Origin: Ligustrum vulgare | Taxonomy: Eukaryota; Streptophyta; Magnoliopsida; Lamiales; Oleaceae | Reading direction: 5' to 3' | Assembly (NCBI GenBank): GCA_963555705.1 | Contig: OY743176.1 | Span: 61,702,040 to 61,766,039, forward strand | DNA: 64,000 nt | Part shown: piece by piece, positions 1-10,609 of the stretch | How the letters are laid out: every line of letters begins with the position of its first letter | Numbering within the stretch: position 1 is the first letter of the stretch | Position numbers and translations under genes: made by a program | Notes under the pieces: model-generated | Told to the model about the DNA's origin: nothing | Database searches by the model: none | The model's input: only the letters and a program-made list of their open reading frames with translations

Positions 1-71
1 GGTTGTATGATCTCATGTGGCCATGTTGAAGTAGGACTTTAGAGAATCAAGAATCATGCTTGCGTTGGGGT

Positions 72-300
72 GATATTCATGTGGTCAGGCTCGAGGTCAT
101 CCTCGGATTTATGGTGGTCGAGGTTGAGGTCCTCCTCGAGTATAGAAAATGTAATAAGAGGAGATATTCATGTGGTCGGGCTCGAGGTCATCCTCGAGTT
201 TTGGTGGTCGAGGTTGAGGTCGTCCTCGGGAATAGAAAATATAATATTGGATTACATTCATATGGTCAAGGTTGAGGTCCTCCCGTGTTCATGGTGATCC
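72..300. repeat. Minisatellite, period about 91 bp
   Basis: Two full copies and one partial copy of a unit of about 90-91 bp begin at 72, 163 and about 253. Each starts near ATTCATGTGGTC and contains the submotifs GGCTCGAGGTCATCCTCG and GGTCGAGGTTGAGGTC, which resemble each other. The array is therefore internally repetitive at a shorter period as well. Open frames across it are products of the periodicity; no gene is seen. Confidence 0.8.
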
Positions 301-660
301 TCGAGGTTACGTATTTAATTAGAAAATTATATTTTGTCAAAAAGTCCTGACTCTAAGCTTTTGTAAAGGCTCGAATATGAGTAAAATTTATACTCATAAG
401 TGACAATAACTCAATTTAACTAATTAAATCCAAATATAGTATAGACAACAGTTTGAATATTTTGCAGGTCTTTTTGCAATATTCATCCAACCGAGCACTC
501 ATTATTGTCAAAATGTCTCATTGCCATTTGATTTGGTCGTTTGTAGAGAATGTCCGCCATATTAATATTTAAAAAAAAAAAAAAATCTCTTTAGAATTTT
601 GAAGATAATCAAATCCAAATAAGGGGTTTAGAAATACAAATTTAAAAAATGAGACTAAAA
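301..660. other. AT-rich spacer, nothing recognised
   Basis: AT-rich sequence with a short A-run near 571-585. No coding frame, RNA gene or element ends could be supported. Confidence 0.6.
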
Positions 661-832
661 GCTTGTTTGGTAATGGTAAAATTTTTACCACAACTTTTCA
701 AACTAAATATCAACCATTCATTCTTAGTTAAACCACCATTTTTTACTTTTCAAATATTTTTAAACCACACATTCATCAAAAAATAAAAATAAAAACTACA
801 AAATCAAAATTTTTCACATTGACAAACAGGAT
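661..832. mobile_element. Short TIR element (Tourist-like MITE family)
   Basis: The left end reads GCTTGTTTGGTAATG. The right end reads CATTGACAAACAGGATC, whose complement starts GATCCTGTTTGTCAATG. The inside is AT-rich and non-coding, as in the better preserved members at 39894-40031 and 57726-57898. TAA lies beside both ends, but not perfectly at the boundary on the left. The exact ends are uncertain. Confidence 0.5.
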
Positions 833-1534
833 CTAAATTTGTATAATTTCAAAAATCAAGTTGTAATTATTATAAATTAATTAAATTAAAAATTAATATA
901 TATATATTTTTTTATATATATTAAGGTCACAATATTATATAATTTCATGTCACAAATACAAATCTTTTTTGTCACCAATTAATTTCAGGGTCACAGGTCA
1001 TGGTTATGTCACATTTATTCAAGATCATAAGTCATAACCACCTTTATTTCATGTCACAAGTCACAACTATCATTTTTAAGGTCATAAGTACTAAAAAATA
1101 TTATAGATAACATTTTTACATCAAATCATAACCACCATTTTTAAGATTACAAGTCAATTTTACACCAAGGCCACAGCTACTACCACCACCTCCTCCTCCG
1201 ATTACTGCAGTCTAATGCTGATAACAAAATTTTAGCTGAACTACAAAATAAACACTTAGCAAAGCACCTGGTAAAATTGTTCAGAAGAAAGCTCCAGTAA
1301 GATCCAACTATGGCCCTCTTGCAGCTTCTAATAGGTAAAATTCATTTATCAATAAATCAACGAATGAACTGATCAAGCCCACTTCTGGAGGCAAAAGGGA
1401 AAATACCCCCAAAATGAGATTCAAGGATCCATGATTCTTTTGTGATGGGTAGTAAAATTGAAAGTATTGCCTCACTTGGTGATAGGTATTCTTCAAATTC
1501 TTGTCACCTCCAATCCATCAACAAATAATGTTAG
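833..1534. other. AT-rich non-coding DNA with degenerate GTCACAAGTCA repeats
   Basis: Between about 925 and 1175 the phrases 'GGTCACA', 'GTCACAAGTCACAAC' and 'CATAACCACC' recur several times at irregular spacing, like a decayed minisatellite. The rest (1176-1534) shows no recognisable gene. Confidence 0.5.
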
Positions 1535-1980
1535 TTATCTTCGATTCTCATAATGAACTCTGTATTTCTCAGGTTGACGTGGAGGAGCTGCGTGCACAGG
1601 CATTGTCGTGCGGCTGTTGTTGCTTTCAGTTATCGAGCGAGCTTGGTGCGTGTTATTCCTCCTACTAACTGAAATTAAAAATACTTGTTGATTATGGGAA
1701 TCGATGAAGCAGAATTTGAAACTTAACAACACAGAAATTGAACAATTTTGATAAACCCGAGCTTTGCGACTTCACGCGATTTTCTTGAGACAAATTTGCT
1801 CTCTTTAGTGCCGAAAGGTTCCAAGCAATTGTCTCACAGGATAGAACGGATTTCGTTCTTGTAGATGTAGCACCTTATCTAGAAGAATCCACGAACAGAA
1901 TTTTGAAACTTGTTAACCAAACTTAAAGACAAAAAATTGCAGAGAGATTTTTAGAAGGTATTCTTAATAATAATAATAAT

Positions 1981-2022
<42 letters not shown>

Positions 2023-2222
2023 TGAATTATAAAAATGGAGACAAGAGAACTCTATTTATAGAGAAGTATGAGATGTTTCATAAAGAGGTGGAACCTGTTA
2101 GTGAATGGTGTCTTTCATGAAAGGATGTGAACATACCATAAACGTTCTTAGAAGAAGACGGAGGCATTACTTCACGATTTTAAGTATTCTATTGGGCTCA
2201 TTCACACATTTTCTTCCAACAA
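1535..2222 (-). mobile_element. Degenerate Ty1/copia 5' end (LTR plus start of gag), minus strand
   Basis: Read on the minus strand, a possible LTR begins TGTTGGAAGAAAATGTG at 2222. It has a TATA box (CTATAAATAG at about 2051-2060) followed by a long leader. Near 1610-1540 comes a short frame ending ...PPRQPEKYRVHYENRR, which resembles the first residues of plant copia gag proteins, where a conserved PxRxPEK precedes the first gag helix. The frame stops at once and no PBS or pol is seen, so this is a truncated remnant. The LTR's inner boundary could not be placed. The copia assignment rests on the gag-like stretch and is tentative. Confidence 0.4.
1966..2021. repeat. (AAT)n followed by poly-T
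   Basis: A short AAT microsatellite runs directly into about 40 T residues. It lies inside the minus-strand LTR-like remnant. Confidence 0.85.
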
Positions 2223-2539
2223 TCATCCACATGAATGAGAAATTTGATAAAGTTCAGTTCTACGTTTTGAGAAAACCTACATAAGGATAAATAGTCAAAG
2301 ACTTGGAACTTTCCATAATGAGAATCTATCGGATTCACTTGATGAGTAGTGGACATGATGTCTGGAACTTTAAGTCTTCTAATTACAATTTGATGTGTGA
2401 AGTTAGGGCTAATTAGGCTCATTCATACTTCTAGACTTTAAATTTTTATAATCAGGTTTTTAAAAACTATTTTACCAAATCAAGTAATTATAAATCGAAC
2501 CCTATTAACAAGAACGACTTTCAATAAAAATTACTAAAA

Positions 2540-3235
2540 ATGTCTAATTGAAGGTTTCTCTTGAACTCTCTCTGGAGAGAGAGAACCTCTACAGTACCTC
2601 ATTGTGAATTTCTACTCCGGGTGGCCAGAGCTTGGTGGAGGGAGAGGGGTGTGGTTGGCTGAAAGTAGGCGGTGGAACGACGAGGAGAGCGAGGAATTAA
2701 AGGTTTCGCAGAAACTTCAATATTTGAGTCCTATGTCTGCGGTTTGTGGCTTAGACTAAGATTTAGAGAGAATGCTGTTATGGTTGAGGATGGAGTTAAG
2801 GTTTCAATGGGGACTACACTTAGACATAAGGTACTTTTGGGTAGGGAAGGGGTTATGGTTCTAATGGGGACTACGGAGATGGGTTGGGTGTGTACGACGT
2901 ACTCAAACCCTAGCCCCAGATCTGAATGTTTGACGAAAGAGAAGAGTTTGGGTACGCACTGTTGAAAAGGGATTTGGAAGGTGGTGGCGGAGGTCGGTGA
3001 GGCTGGTTTGGAGGTCGACGATGATGATGCGAGTGACTCCTCTAATATAGCAAAAGGACTTCTTGTGGGGGTGGGGGAATATGTGTCCACCATAGCCATA
3101 TGAGGCAGCACTTTGGTAGATAAGGATGTGTGGTCGAAGGCTTGTCATTTTGTCGAGCAATGATGATGTCAAGATTGCGATTGCCAGAAGTACTAAGGAT
3201 ATACAAATTTCTGTGAAGTTGTGGATGCAAAATGC
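2540..3235. other. GC-richer single-copy-like segment, function not recognised
   Basis: This segment is less AT-rich than its surroundings and has a few short frames on both strands (longest 126 codons, minus strand 2731-3111). None resembles a known family or has neighbouring exons. A near repeat, 'GGTTATGGTT..AATGGGGACTAC', occurs at about 2776-2816 and 2848-2874. It could be old transposon or pseudogene sequence; I make no call. Confidence 0.4.
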
Positions 3236-3238
3236 TTA

Positions 3239-3638
3239 GGGGCCGTTCTCTTTGTGTTTCGATTTTGGATTTTGAGTTTTGAATTTTGTTTTGAATTTTG
3301 AATTTTGATTGTTTGTTTTGAGATTGCTGAAAATACGTTCTCTTTGTAATTTTGGAAAACTGTTTTCAAAAATAGAAAACTGAAAAATGCGTTTACTTTG
3401 TATTTTTTTGATATATTTATTTTGTGATATTTTATATGTAAAAAATGGTTGATTTGTTGAATTAAATTAATTTTAATGTTAATAAATCAGTTAGTTCTCT
3501 ATGTTAATAAATTCATCATTAATATAGTTTCAGCTAAACAAAAATTTAACCTCATACCAACAAAATCTTAACATGGATCTATATATAATGGTAAAATAAC
3601 ATAGAATTTCAAGTGAAGGAAGAGTCTCACATTTACAC

Positions 3639-3684
<46 letters not shown>

Positions 3685-4417
3685 AAATTACAAAAAAAAT
3701 ATCTTAACATGGATCTATATAATGACAAAATAACATCAGAACTTCAAGTGAAGGAAGTGTCTCACTTTTACCCAAAAATAATAATAATAAATAAATAAAT
3801 AATTTACAAAAAAAAAAAAAAAAAAATCATAACATGGATCTATATATAATAATCAAATAACATAAGAACTTCAAGTGAATGAAGTGTCTCACTTTTACAA
3901 AAAAAAAAAAAAAAAAAATTCTCAACATTAATCTATATATAATGACAAAATAATATAAGAATTTCAAGTGAAGGAAGTGTCTCACTTTTTAAAAAAAAAA
4001 AAATAATAATTTATAAAAAAAAAAAATTCTTAACATGGATCTATATATAATAACAAAATAATATAAGAATTTCAAGTGAATGAAGTTTCTCACATTTAAA
4101 AAATAATAATAATAATAAATAAATAAATTACAAAAAAAATAATAAAATAAAATCTTAACATGGATCTATATATAATGACAAAATAATATAAGAACTTCAA
4201 GTGAAGGAAGTGTCTCACATTTACCAAAAAAAAAATCCAAAACGCGCGTTTTGGTCGTTTTGGACACAAAATATCCAAAACGCAATAAACTCGTTTTGAG
4301 TTTACTTTGTATTTTTTTTTGGTGTTTTGAAAAACGCGTTTCTAAAAATGGGTAAAGTGAACGTGTTTTCTATATTTCCAAAAATTGAAAACTCAAAACA
4401 GTAAAGAGAACGGGGCC
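3239..4417. mobile_element. 1.18-kb non-autonomous TIR element (PIF/Harbinger-like by TSD)
   Basis: The left end is GGGGCCGTTCTCTTTG. The right end is CAGTAAAGAGAACGGGGCC, complementary over about 14 bases. The 3-bp duplication TTA flanks it on both sides (3236-3238 and 4418-4420), the size made by PIF/Harbinger elements. Subterminal regions carry repeated AAACGCG and TTTTGAATTTTG motifs in opposite orientation. No transposase is encoded. Its middle is a tandem array (separate entry). A relative lies at 6961-7802. Confidence 0.75.
3573..4225. repeat. Six-copy interspersed tandem array inside the TIR element
   Basis: A core of about 65 bp starts near CATGGATCTATATATAAT and ends near GTCTCACTTTTAC. 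It recurs at about 3573, 3708, 3833, 3925, 4034 and 4160. Copies are separated by A-runs or AAT/AATA microsatellites of varying length, so the period ranges from about 92 to 135 bp. The variation is almost all in the microsatellite spacers, pointing to core duplication followed by spacer slippage. Confidence 0.85.
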
Positions 4418-4499
4418 TTACAATATGACACATGAAGCAAAGAATTCTTATGAAATTATAATCTCAAGAAGCCCTTTTAATTGAAAAGAACTGTAGGAA

Positions 4500-4895
4500 A
4501 ATGAAGATTACGAAGTAAAGCCCGGCCCCGTGTCGTTGAGAATTCCAGCTCCACCAGATGCATAGTTCACTCCTTTTACAAGTGCATCATCATTTGGTGC
4601 CAAAGAAAGATACGGTGCATAAGATGGGAAAAATATGTTATTCCATTGTTGGAATTTTCAATGCAATTTGAAATAAATAATATTATAATGAAAAGAAGAA
4701 TGTAGATAATGTATTGCTTTTATTACATAAAGTCACCAATGGTTCTTCCATTTGTGAATCTCCCTGTTGCTCTTCTGTTAACGAGTCACCGAAAATGAAG
4801 GTGACCAAGGATGCTGCATTCGAAGGGGTGGCAGCCAACTGAGCCAAGGCTATTGAAATGATCAAGTGTGTGAAAATTTCTTCCATTTTAGCCAT
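4500..4895 (-). pseudogene. GDSL esterase/lipase pseudogene fragment
   Basis: On the minus strand, a start at 4895 gives a hydrophobic N-terminus followed by LVTFIFGDSLTE. That is the block I motif (GDSL, with the nucleophilic serine) of plant GDSL esterases/lipases. In a shifted frame it continues RATGRFTNGRTIGDFM, a second conserved block of the family. The residues normally between them are deleted and a stop follows at once. A further piece at about 4630-4500 reads APYLSLAPNDD.. and ..GVNYASGGAGILNDTG, matching the next exon of such genes (block II Gly region). Everything downstream, including the catalytic Asp-His block, is missing. A TIR-like element (5030-5556) lies immediately upstream of the start. 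These enzymes are normally secreted lipid hydrolases; this copy cannot make one. Confidence 0.8.
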
Positions 4896-5029
4896 CTCTC
4901 AATCCTTGTTTAAAATGTGCAAGTCGATGGCAAACATTTAGGTTATTATTCTCCATTGTGGAGAATGCTTGATTTTTTTGAATTAATACTGCAAAGTTGG
5001 AAGAAGCTGACGGGAATATTTCCATGGTT

Positions 5030-5556
5030 GGGAAAATCATTGAAAGGGATAGCGGAGCTTTATGGGTGGAATTTGGGTGGAAAGAAAATAAATTACAGGG
5101 AATTAAATTCCTGATAATTGAAAGTTTAATAGGTTTGATTGGTTTAATTTTTTTAGGTAGAAAAAGTGGAGAATTTTCCAACTTTTGTTGTTTGATTGAC
5201 ATTATTTTTTATGGAAAATAAAGTAAAATTTAGCTATTATAATATTTTTTATTTTCATTTTTAACAAGTTTGTACTTAATAATAATAATAATGTTAATTT
5301 TTGGGAAAAAAATAAATCAATTAACAACAACAAAAATGATCAAACGTAACAAAAATAGTATAAGATTTTCCATAAAAAATAAAACATCTTCCCCCCTTGG
5401 AAAACGAATTCATCCAAAACAAGGAAAATACCGGATTTCGAGGCAAGTGGAAAAACGAATTCCATGAAAAACTTAGGCAACCAAACAGCGCAAAGTTGGA
5501 AAATCACGTGAAAAATCATATTTTCCATGTAAAATATGGCGAATCAAACGCAGCCT
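5030..5556. mobile_element. Degenerate TIR element, relative of 40040-40565
   Basis: The right end, ATGGCGAATCAAACGCAGCC, is the reverse of the 'ggctgcgtttgattcgcca' type of end seen on plant MITEs. The inside shares blocks, in inverted orientation, with tafazzin intron 4 at about 40400-40560: GATAGCG, GGAATTTGG.TG.AAAGAAA, CAGGGAATT and GTGGAGAATTTTCCAAC. Its left end is unclear. No coding capacity is seen. Confidence 0.45.
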
Positions 5557-6091
5557 AAATAATTATAAACTGTAATTCATTATACAATTTAATTAAGTTG
5601 CAATTGCAGTTGTAATTAAGGTGAATATAACTAATTCGATTAATTTTAACAAAAAAGATCTGTCATGTTTACAAATTGATTAGTTATAATTGTAATTAAT
5701 TGCAAAAGTGAAATAAAGTTACAATTGTCATTAACTATAAATTGTAATGCATTACAATTTGTAACTAATTAAATTAATTTGAAAAAGAAAAATGAAATTT
5801 CGAGTGACTTGTAATATATAATTAAGTTACAATAATATTTACTTATTTTACAATTGTAATTAATTGCAAAGTTGAAATAGAGTTGTAATTGTAATTAATT
5901 ACAAACTTTAATTTATTACAGATTAATGTAATTACATCCCATTTGTAATCAAGTCATAATTAATTACAATTCGTAATTGATTACAATTATAATTACAACT
6001 TAATTGGAACTTAATTGTAATTAATTAGTTAGTTACATTTGTAATTGATTACAAAATTTAAAATTATAATTAATTACAAACTGTTAACATG
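5557..6091. repeat. TTGTAATTA / TAATTACAA palindrome-rich block
   Basis: Over about 530 bp the 9-mers TTGTAATTA and TAATTACAA, or one-base variants, recur on both strands at irregular spacing and often overlap to form ACAATTGTAATTAATT. Base composition is over 75% AT by eye. No gene is seen. Confidence 0.7.
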
Positions 6092-6096
6092 ATTTC

Positions 6097-6768
6097 TGTT
6101 ACGACCATACTTAAATGAACATGACACGTAATCAGCAAGGGCCCACACGAGACCCAATTGCTGCTAACAATGCCTAGAACATATAGCCTCATAGGCTATT
6201 GAATGTCGAGGGTAAGCATTGTCCGAAGCCTTTACAGCTAGACCAATTATTCCAAATCGATGTAACCCAAAGTGGTACTCCTGTCTGGAGAAGCTAATCG
6301 TGACTTGATGTGACAGTCTGTTTATAAGGGAAGTGATGGGAGCCACTCCCCAATAGTAGGTAGTAATGATTATATCCAAACAATTGGGTTACCTCTCCAA
6401 CGTTTAAGAGTCTAACACGTGTAAAAAAAAAAAAAAAAAAAAGCATGACATGTGTCGCCATCTAAGACAATATCTTCATCATTAAATAGAATACACTTGT
6501 CTCCAATGAAGATGTTAAAAAAACTCAACACTTGAACTTCATATATAAAATATTACTCATTTTTCTCTCTTTTACACACTTATATTCCAGCACTTAAATT
6601 GTATTTACTTGAAATGAGTACTGACTTAGGCATCGGAGTGTAAACGGGAGCCACCTCAGCCCCTTTTGCAAGCTAACTGTTTGTCCTAGTGCACAGGAGA
6701 TACACGTGTTCAAGAGGGAAGAGCTGAGACATGTTGATCCAAGGTCGTACCAGATTTTGTGGTCAACA
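6097..6768 (+). repeat. 5' LTR of the Tat element
   Basis: 672 bp, beginning TGTTACGACC and ending GTGGTCAACA. It pairs with 35566-36248. It contains a 20-base A-run at about 6423-6442 that the other LTR lacks at that place. Confidence 0.9.
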
Positions 6769-6789
6769 TTTTGACACCGTCTGTGGGAA
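6769..6789 (+). other. Probable primer-binding site of the Tat element
   Basis: The sequence just after the LTR, TTTTGACACCGTCTGTGGGA, resembles the TGGCGCCGTC... sites of many plant gypsy elements (complementary to the 3' end of tRNA-Asp-like primers), with G-to-A changes in the first bases. Confidence 0.6.
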
Positions 6790-6960
6790 ACCACACATCT
6801 AACCACGAAATCACGTGGTAAAATGGTACAAGAAACCTTGGAAAAAGGCGAAAAACCTCTTGAAAAGAGTGAAAACGAACCATACAAACCTTGAAAAAGG
6901 TGTAAGACTTTGAAATATAAGTTTATTAACTTTGAAAATGTATAAAACTTTGAAATATAA

Positions 6961-7802
6961 GCCCCTGTTCTCTTTACTGTTTTGAAGTCGTTTTCTTTTT
7001 TTATTTTCGAAAACGCTAAAAACGCGTTCTCTTTATCATTTTCGGAAAAAAATTGTACACAAAACGCAAAACGCCAAAAACCTCGTTTTGGGCCTTTTGT
7101 ATGTATTTCGATAAAAAATGTCCAAAACGCAGAACACGCGTTTTGGAATTTTTTTTGTTTTTAAAGAATTATCTTAACTTATAACTAAGCTTAATATAAA
7201 ATTTTTATTTTTTTATTTTTTTATTATTTTTTTTTAGAATTATCCTAACTTGGAATTAAGCCTAAATAATTTTTATTTTTTATTTTTTGAAAATTATCCT
7301 AACTTGGAACTAAGTTTAAATAAAGTTTTATTGAATTCAATATCAACATTACAAAAAAAAAAATTAAGTGAGGATTCTTGTTATTATATTTCAAAAAATG
7401 CACTGATAAATGGACTCTATTGGTTTTGAAAGAACTTGCATTTTCTGAATTTTAATAGAAGTGGAGATTTTTCAAATTTCGAATCTGATCAAGCTGTGTT
7501 AATATAGACTCTTAATGCTTACATTAGTGTGTTGCATGTAACCATATTTTTAATGTATTGTGAAAGGAAATTTGAGTTTGAATTAGTAGTATTCTGCAAG
7601 CAAATTAATTAAAAATAGTTTAAGTAGTATTCTGCAAAATTTCAAACAGAACGTGTTTTCCAGCTTTTCATTTTCAAAAACAGTTTTCAGAAATGACAAA
7701 GCAAATGCGTTTTCAGCAAATTTGAAAACAAAAATGAAAACATGAAATACAAAACATTTTCGAAAATGAAAATACAAAATAAAATACAAACAGAACGCCA
7801 CC
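6961..7802. mobile_element. 0.84-kb TIR element inside the Tat leader
   Basis: The ends GCCCCTGTTCTCTTTACTG and ACAAACAGAACGCCACC are the same family as 3239-4417. Flanking TAA duplications are at 6958-6960 and 7803-7805. Its sides rejoin to a continuous 'ATATAAGTTTATTAAC' repeat of the host element, confirming insertion. Subterminal AAAACGC repeats are present; no transposase. Confidence 0.75.
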
Positions 7803-8054
7803 TAAGTTTATTAACCTTGAAAAAAGTTTAAAACTGTGGAGTATAAGTTTATCCACCTTTGGAGAAAAGACGGGACAAAATCGCTACAGTCATGAGGATG
7901 CACCTAAAGTTGGCCCGTATGAGAATGCCAATGAGGATATCCCCAACCTAATCCTCCTTGTCGGCACCAAAATTGGTGCATGCTGCGAGATATGACGTTC
8001 ATGGCTGCTCAAATGTTGGAGATGCAAAAACAATAGATTGAGCAAACTGCTACC

Positions 8055-9600
8055 ATGAATGCCTACGTGGCAAGGGGATATGTGGTGAATGAACCAATAG
8101 TACCACCGCACTACTCGCAGCCACATTATTCACCTCCTGATGCGGGCACTGCATCGTATTATTATAACGAACCACCAATGTATGCAAAGGTGGATTATGT
8201 TCCCCACGGAGAAGAGGACCCTGTGTATGCTACACTGGAAGAACACAACCAACTACCTGAATATCGTGAAGAAGCCTCCCCATCAAGATCCGGCAGTGTC
8301 TTTAGCCGAATTGGAGGAATTTTCAAAACCAAACAAGAAAGCAAGGCTGAACAAGCTCAGCATCAAACACAAATGCCTAGAAATAGGCGTTAATAAAGGG
8401 CTGAAGAAGTCCTCTGGTGGGGTCATGTGTCTAGAAATAGGTACAAGGCGGGTACAGCAGGAGCCTAGAAATAGGTGGGAAAGAAGAGCCGCAGAGACTC
8501 ACTCTCAAACCTAAGGAGGCCTGCCTAATTATGGCCAGGCTTTATCACCTCGAGGGTGGAACCAAACACGGCAACCCCATGATCAGCACCATAGTGCAGT
8601 AAAGTCTGACCATGATGAAAACAATGAATTTTCGTTGTATGAGTTAGACAATGAGGAGGAAATAAGTCCTTTCTCTAAAGGCATTCGGAGGTGTGCAATA
8701 CTTGCCGACTTTGAAATGCCAGAGATAACAAAGTACTCCAGACGTGGTGACCCTGATGATTACCTATTGAACTATCGAGCCAGTATGGAAATAGTCAGAG
8801 CTACTCCTGCGCTAAAATGCAAAGCCTTCGCCTTAACACTTGAAGGAAGTGTTATACGATGGTACAAAAAACTCCCTCCTCGTAGCATCCACGGTTGGAG
8901 AGATTTGGAAACAGCCTCTAAGAATGGCTTCGTTTCCTCCGGGCCTAGTCAACTCCCACTCCAACGCCTTCCAGATCTGAGGTAGGGAAGGGATGAATCT
9001 CTGAAAGGCTATTTAGCTCGATTCACGGAGGAGATGCACAGCTATGAAAACATCACCGAAGCTGAAATGTTCTCTGCCCTAAAAGGAGGATTCGACATGA
9101 CCATCATGCTTTGGAGAGATGTGCGGAGTAGAAAATTGAGGGATTACAATGCCCTTGTAGATCTGATGAAGGAAGAGATCATCTCGAAAGAGATGGCCAG
9201 GGCTAGAGATAGCCACCCATAAGAGAGATACAACACTAGGTACCAACCCGGAGCAGTTTAAGGAAAAGGAGTTAACAAAGACTGGTTCGCCAACCACCGC
9301 GGAGGTGGCCCACGCCCATTTCCAGGAACTGAATCTAGTTATGCTACGAAAATCACAGAAGCTATCCCCAATTTAAACTCTGCACTGCCCTTAGCAAATC
9401 CCACTATCGCTCCGGAAGGAACAAGTGGAAGCCGAAGTGGAAAGCAACCTATAACTGGGGCCTATTGTGTATACCATCGATTTTATGGACATGCTACAGA
9501 GGATTGTAGAGATATACACTTGCTGCCTGAACAAAAGGCCAACGAGAGAAAGGGAGGAAGTAGTACCTCGAACAGGGGAAGGCAAAGCAGGTCGAATGAC
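8055..9600 (+). pseudogene. Tat gag (broken)
   Basis: Three frames carry pieces of one gag protein. 8055-8393 is the N-terminal Tyr/Pro-rich part. 8635-8985 is the capsid-like retrotransposon-gag domain (PFSKGIRR..., GDPDDYLLNY, KAFALTLEGS, WYKKLPPRS). 9034-9222 is the end of capsid (MHSYENITEAE..., LWRDVRSRKLRDYN). Near 9455-9510 a knuckle YCVYHRFYGHATEDCRD follows the Cx2Hx5Hx4C spacing of Tat-type gag. Stop codons at 8394 and 8983 and a frame change split the protein. In an active element it would form the cytoplasmic virus-like particle. Confidence 0.85.
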
Positions 9601-9849
9601 CAAAGGTTCAGTCGAATTGAGCGGAGAGACAACAAACGATATCCTCCCAAGGGAGGAGTCAATAATCGCAGCAGAAAGCAAGAACACAATAGAAATAAAG
9701 CTCCAGTGATTGATGAGAAAGTCAGAGAATTGCCCCATACTCCAAATGATCCACCGATCCGTGAGATCGACACAATATTTGGGGGGGGCCATCCGGGAGG
9801 GAGTACAAACAACTCCAACGTGAATTATCACATAAATTCGCACCCCGCT

Positions 9850-10340
9850 GGGACTTCAAGGACAGATCCAATCACATTCACCCTGGACGATGCGATTGGG
9901 GTGCATTTTCCACACAATGATGCGCTGGTGATCCGGATTGGGGTAGCCAGGAATGGATTGTCTCGCATGCTAGTAGATGACGATGCCTTGATAAATGTAA
10001 TTTATGGGGTAACTATGATAAGATGGGAATTAGTACCCCACTTGTTCCAGTCTCAGACCCCATTTACAACTTCACCGAGGATAGCATCATTCCCAGAGGA
10101 TCCATAATCCTTATGACCGAGGTGGGACATGCATCTTCCACTGCTAGGATGCCGATGGAATTCCTGATTGTAGATAAGACATTCTCATATCATGGCTCAA
10201 TTGGAAGACCAGGACTTATCAACTTAGGGGTTGTCACTCACACGAATTACGTCTGCATGAAGTTCCCAACTACAATTAGGATAGCTATTGTTAGGGGGAG
10301 CCAGACCGAATCACGATCATGCCATACAAATGCTATCTGA
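9850..10340 (+). pseudogene. Tat aspartic protease (broken, active site changed)
   Basis: The sequence VHFPHNDALVIRIGVARNGLSRMLVDDDALINVIYG, read in two parts, aligns with the gypsy protease start. The catalytic Asp-Thr/Ser/Gly-Gly triplet should follow MLV; here it is DDD. A frameshift near 10030 moves the rest to another frame, which begins near 10060 with DSIIPRGSI and continues as HGSIGRPGLINLG and MKFPTT, ending at 10340. It would process the polyprotein; this copy is inactive by both the motif and the frameshift. Confidence 0.75.
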
Positions 10341-10609
10341 AAGTTCCAAGATCGAACTGTCAACATGATTAGTGATATAGAGATGGCTGAGGTTGTCTCA
10401 AACCTTGAAAAATTGGGTACCGAACCTAATATAGATGACGATGTCACAATGACGGAAGAGGAAGATCTGGTGGATTTAGACCCAAGATGACTGGTACAAA
10501 CTGTTGCACCGCTCCGGCTGAAAAGCTGGAATGCTTCTCCGTCGATCCATCCGACTCGATGAAGGAATTGCAGATTGGAAAGGACTCATCGATTTAATTC
10601 AAAGGGCAA

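Noticed and set aside
2672..3111. Overlapping plus- and minus-strand frames of about 100-126 codons
   Set aside because: No recognisable family, no partner exons and no coding signature that separates one frame from the other.
8140..8514. Second plus-strand frame of 124 codons
   Set aside because: It overlaps the gag frame 8055-8393 in another phase; the gag-like Tyr/Pro-rich frame fits the element better.
9391..9843. Minus-strand frame of 150 codons across the Tat gag/protease region
   Set aside because: It lies opposite clear gag knuckle and protease sequence in the sense frames and has no family resemblance; a shadow.
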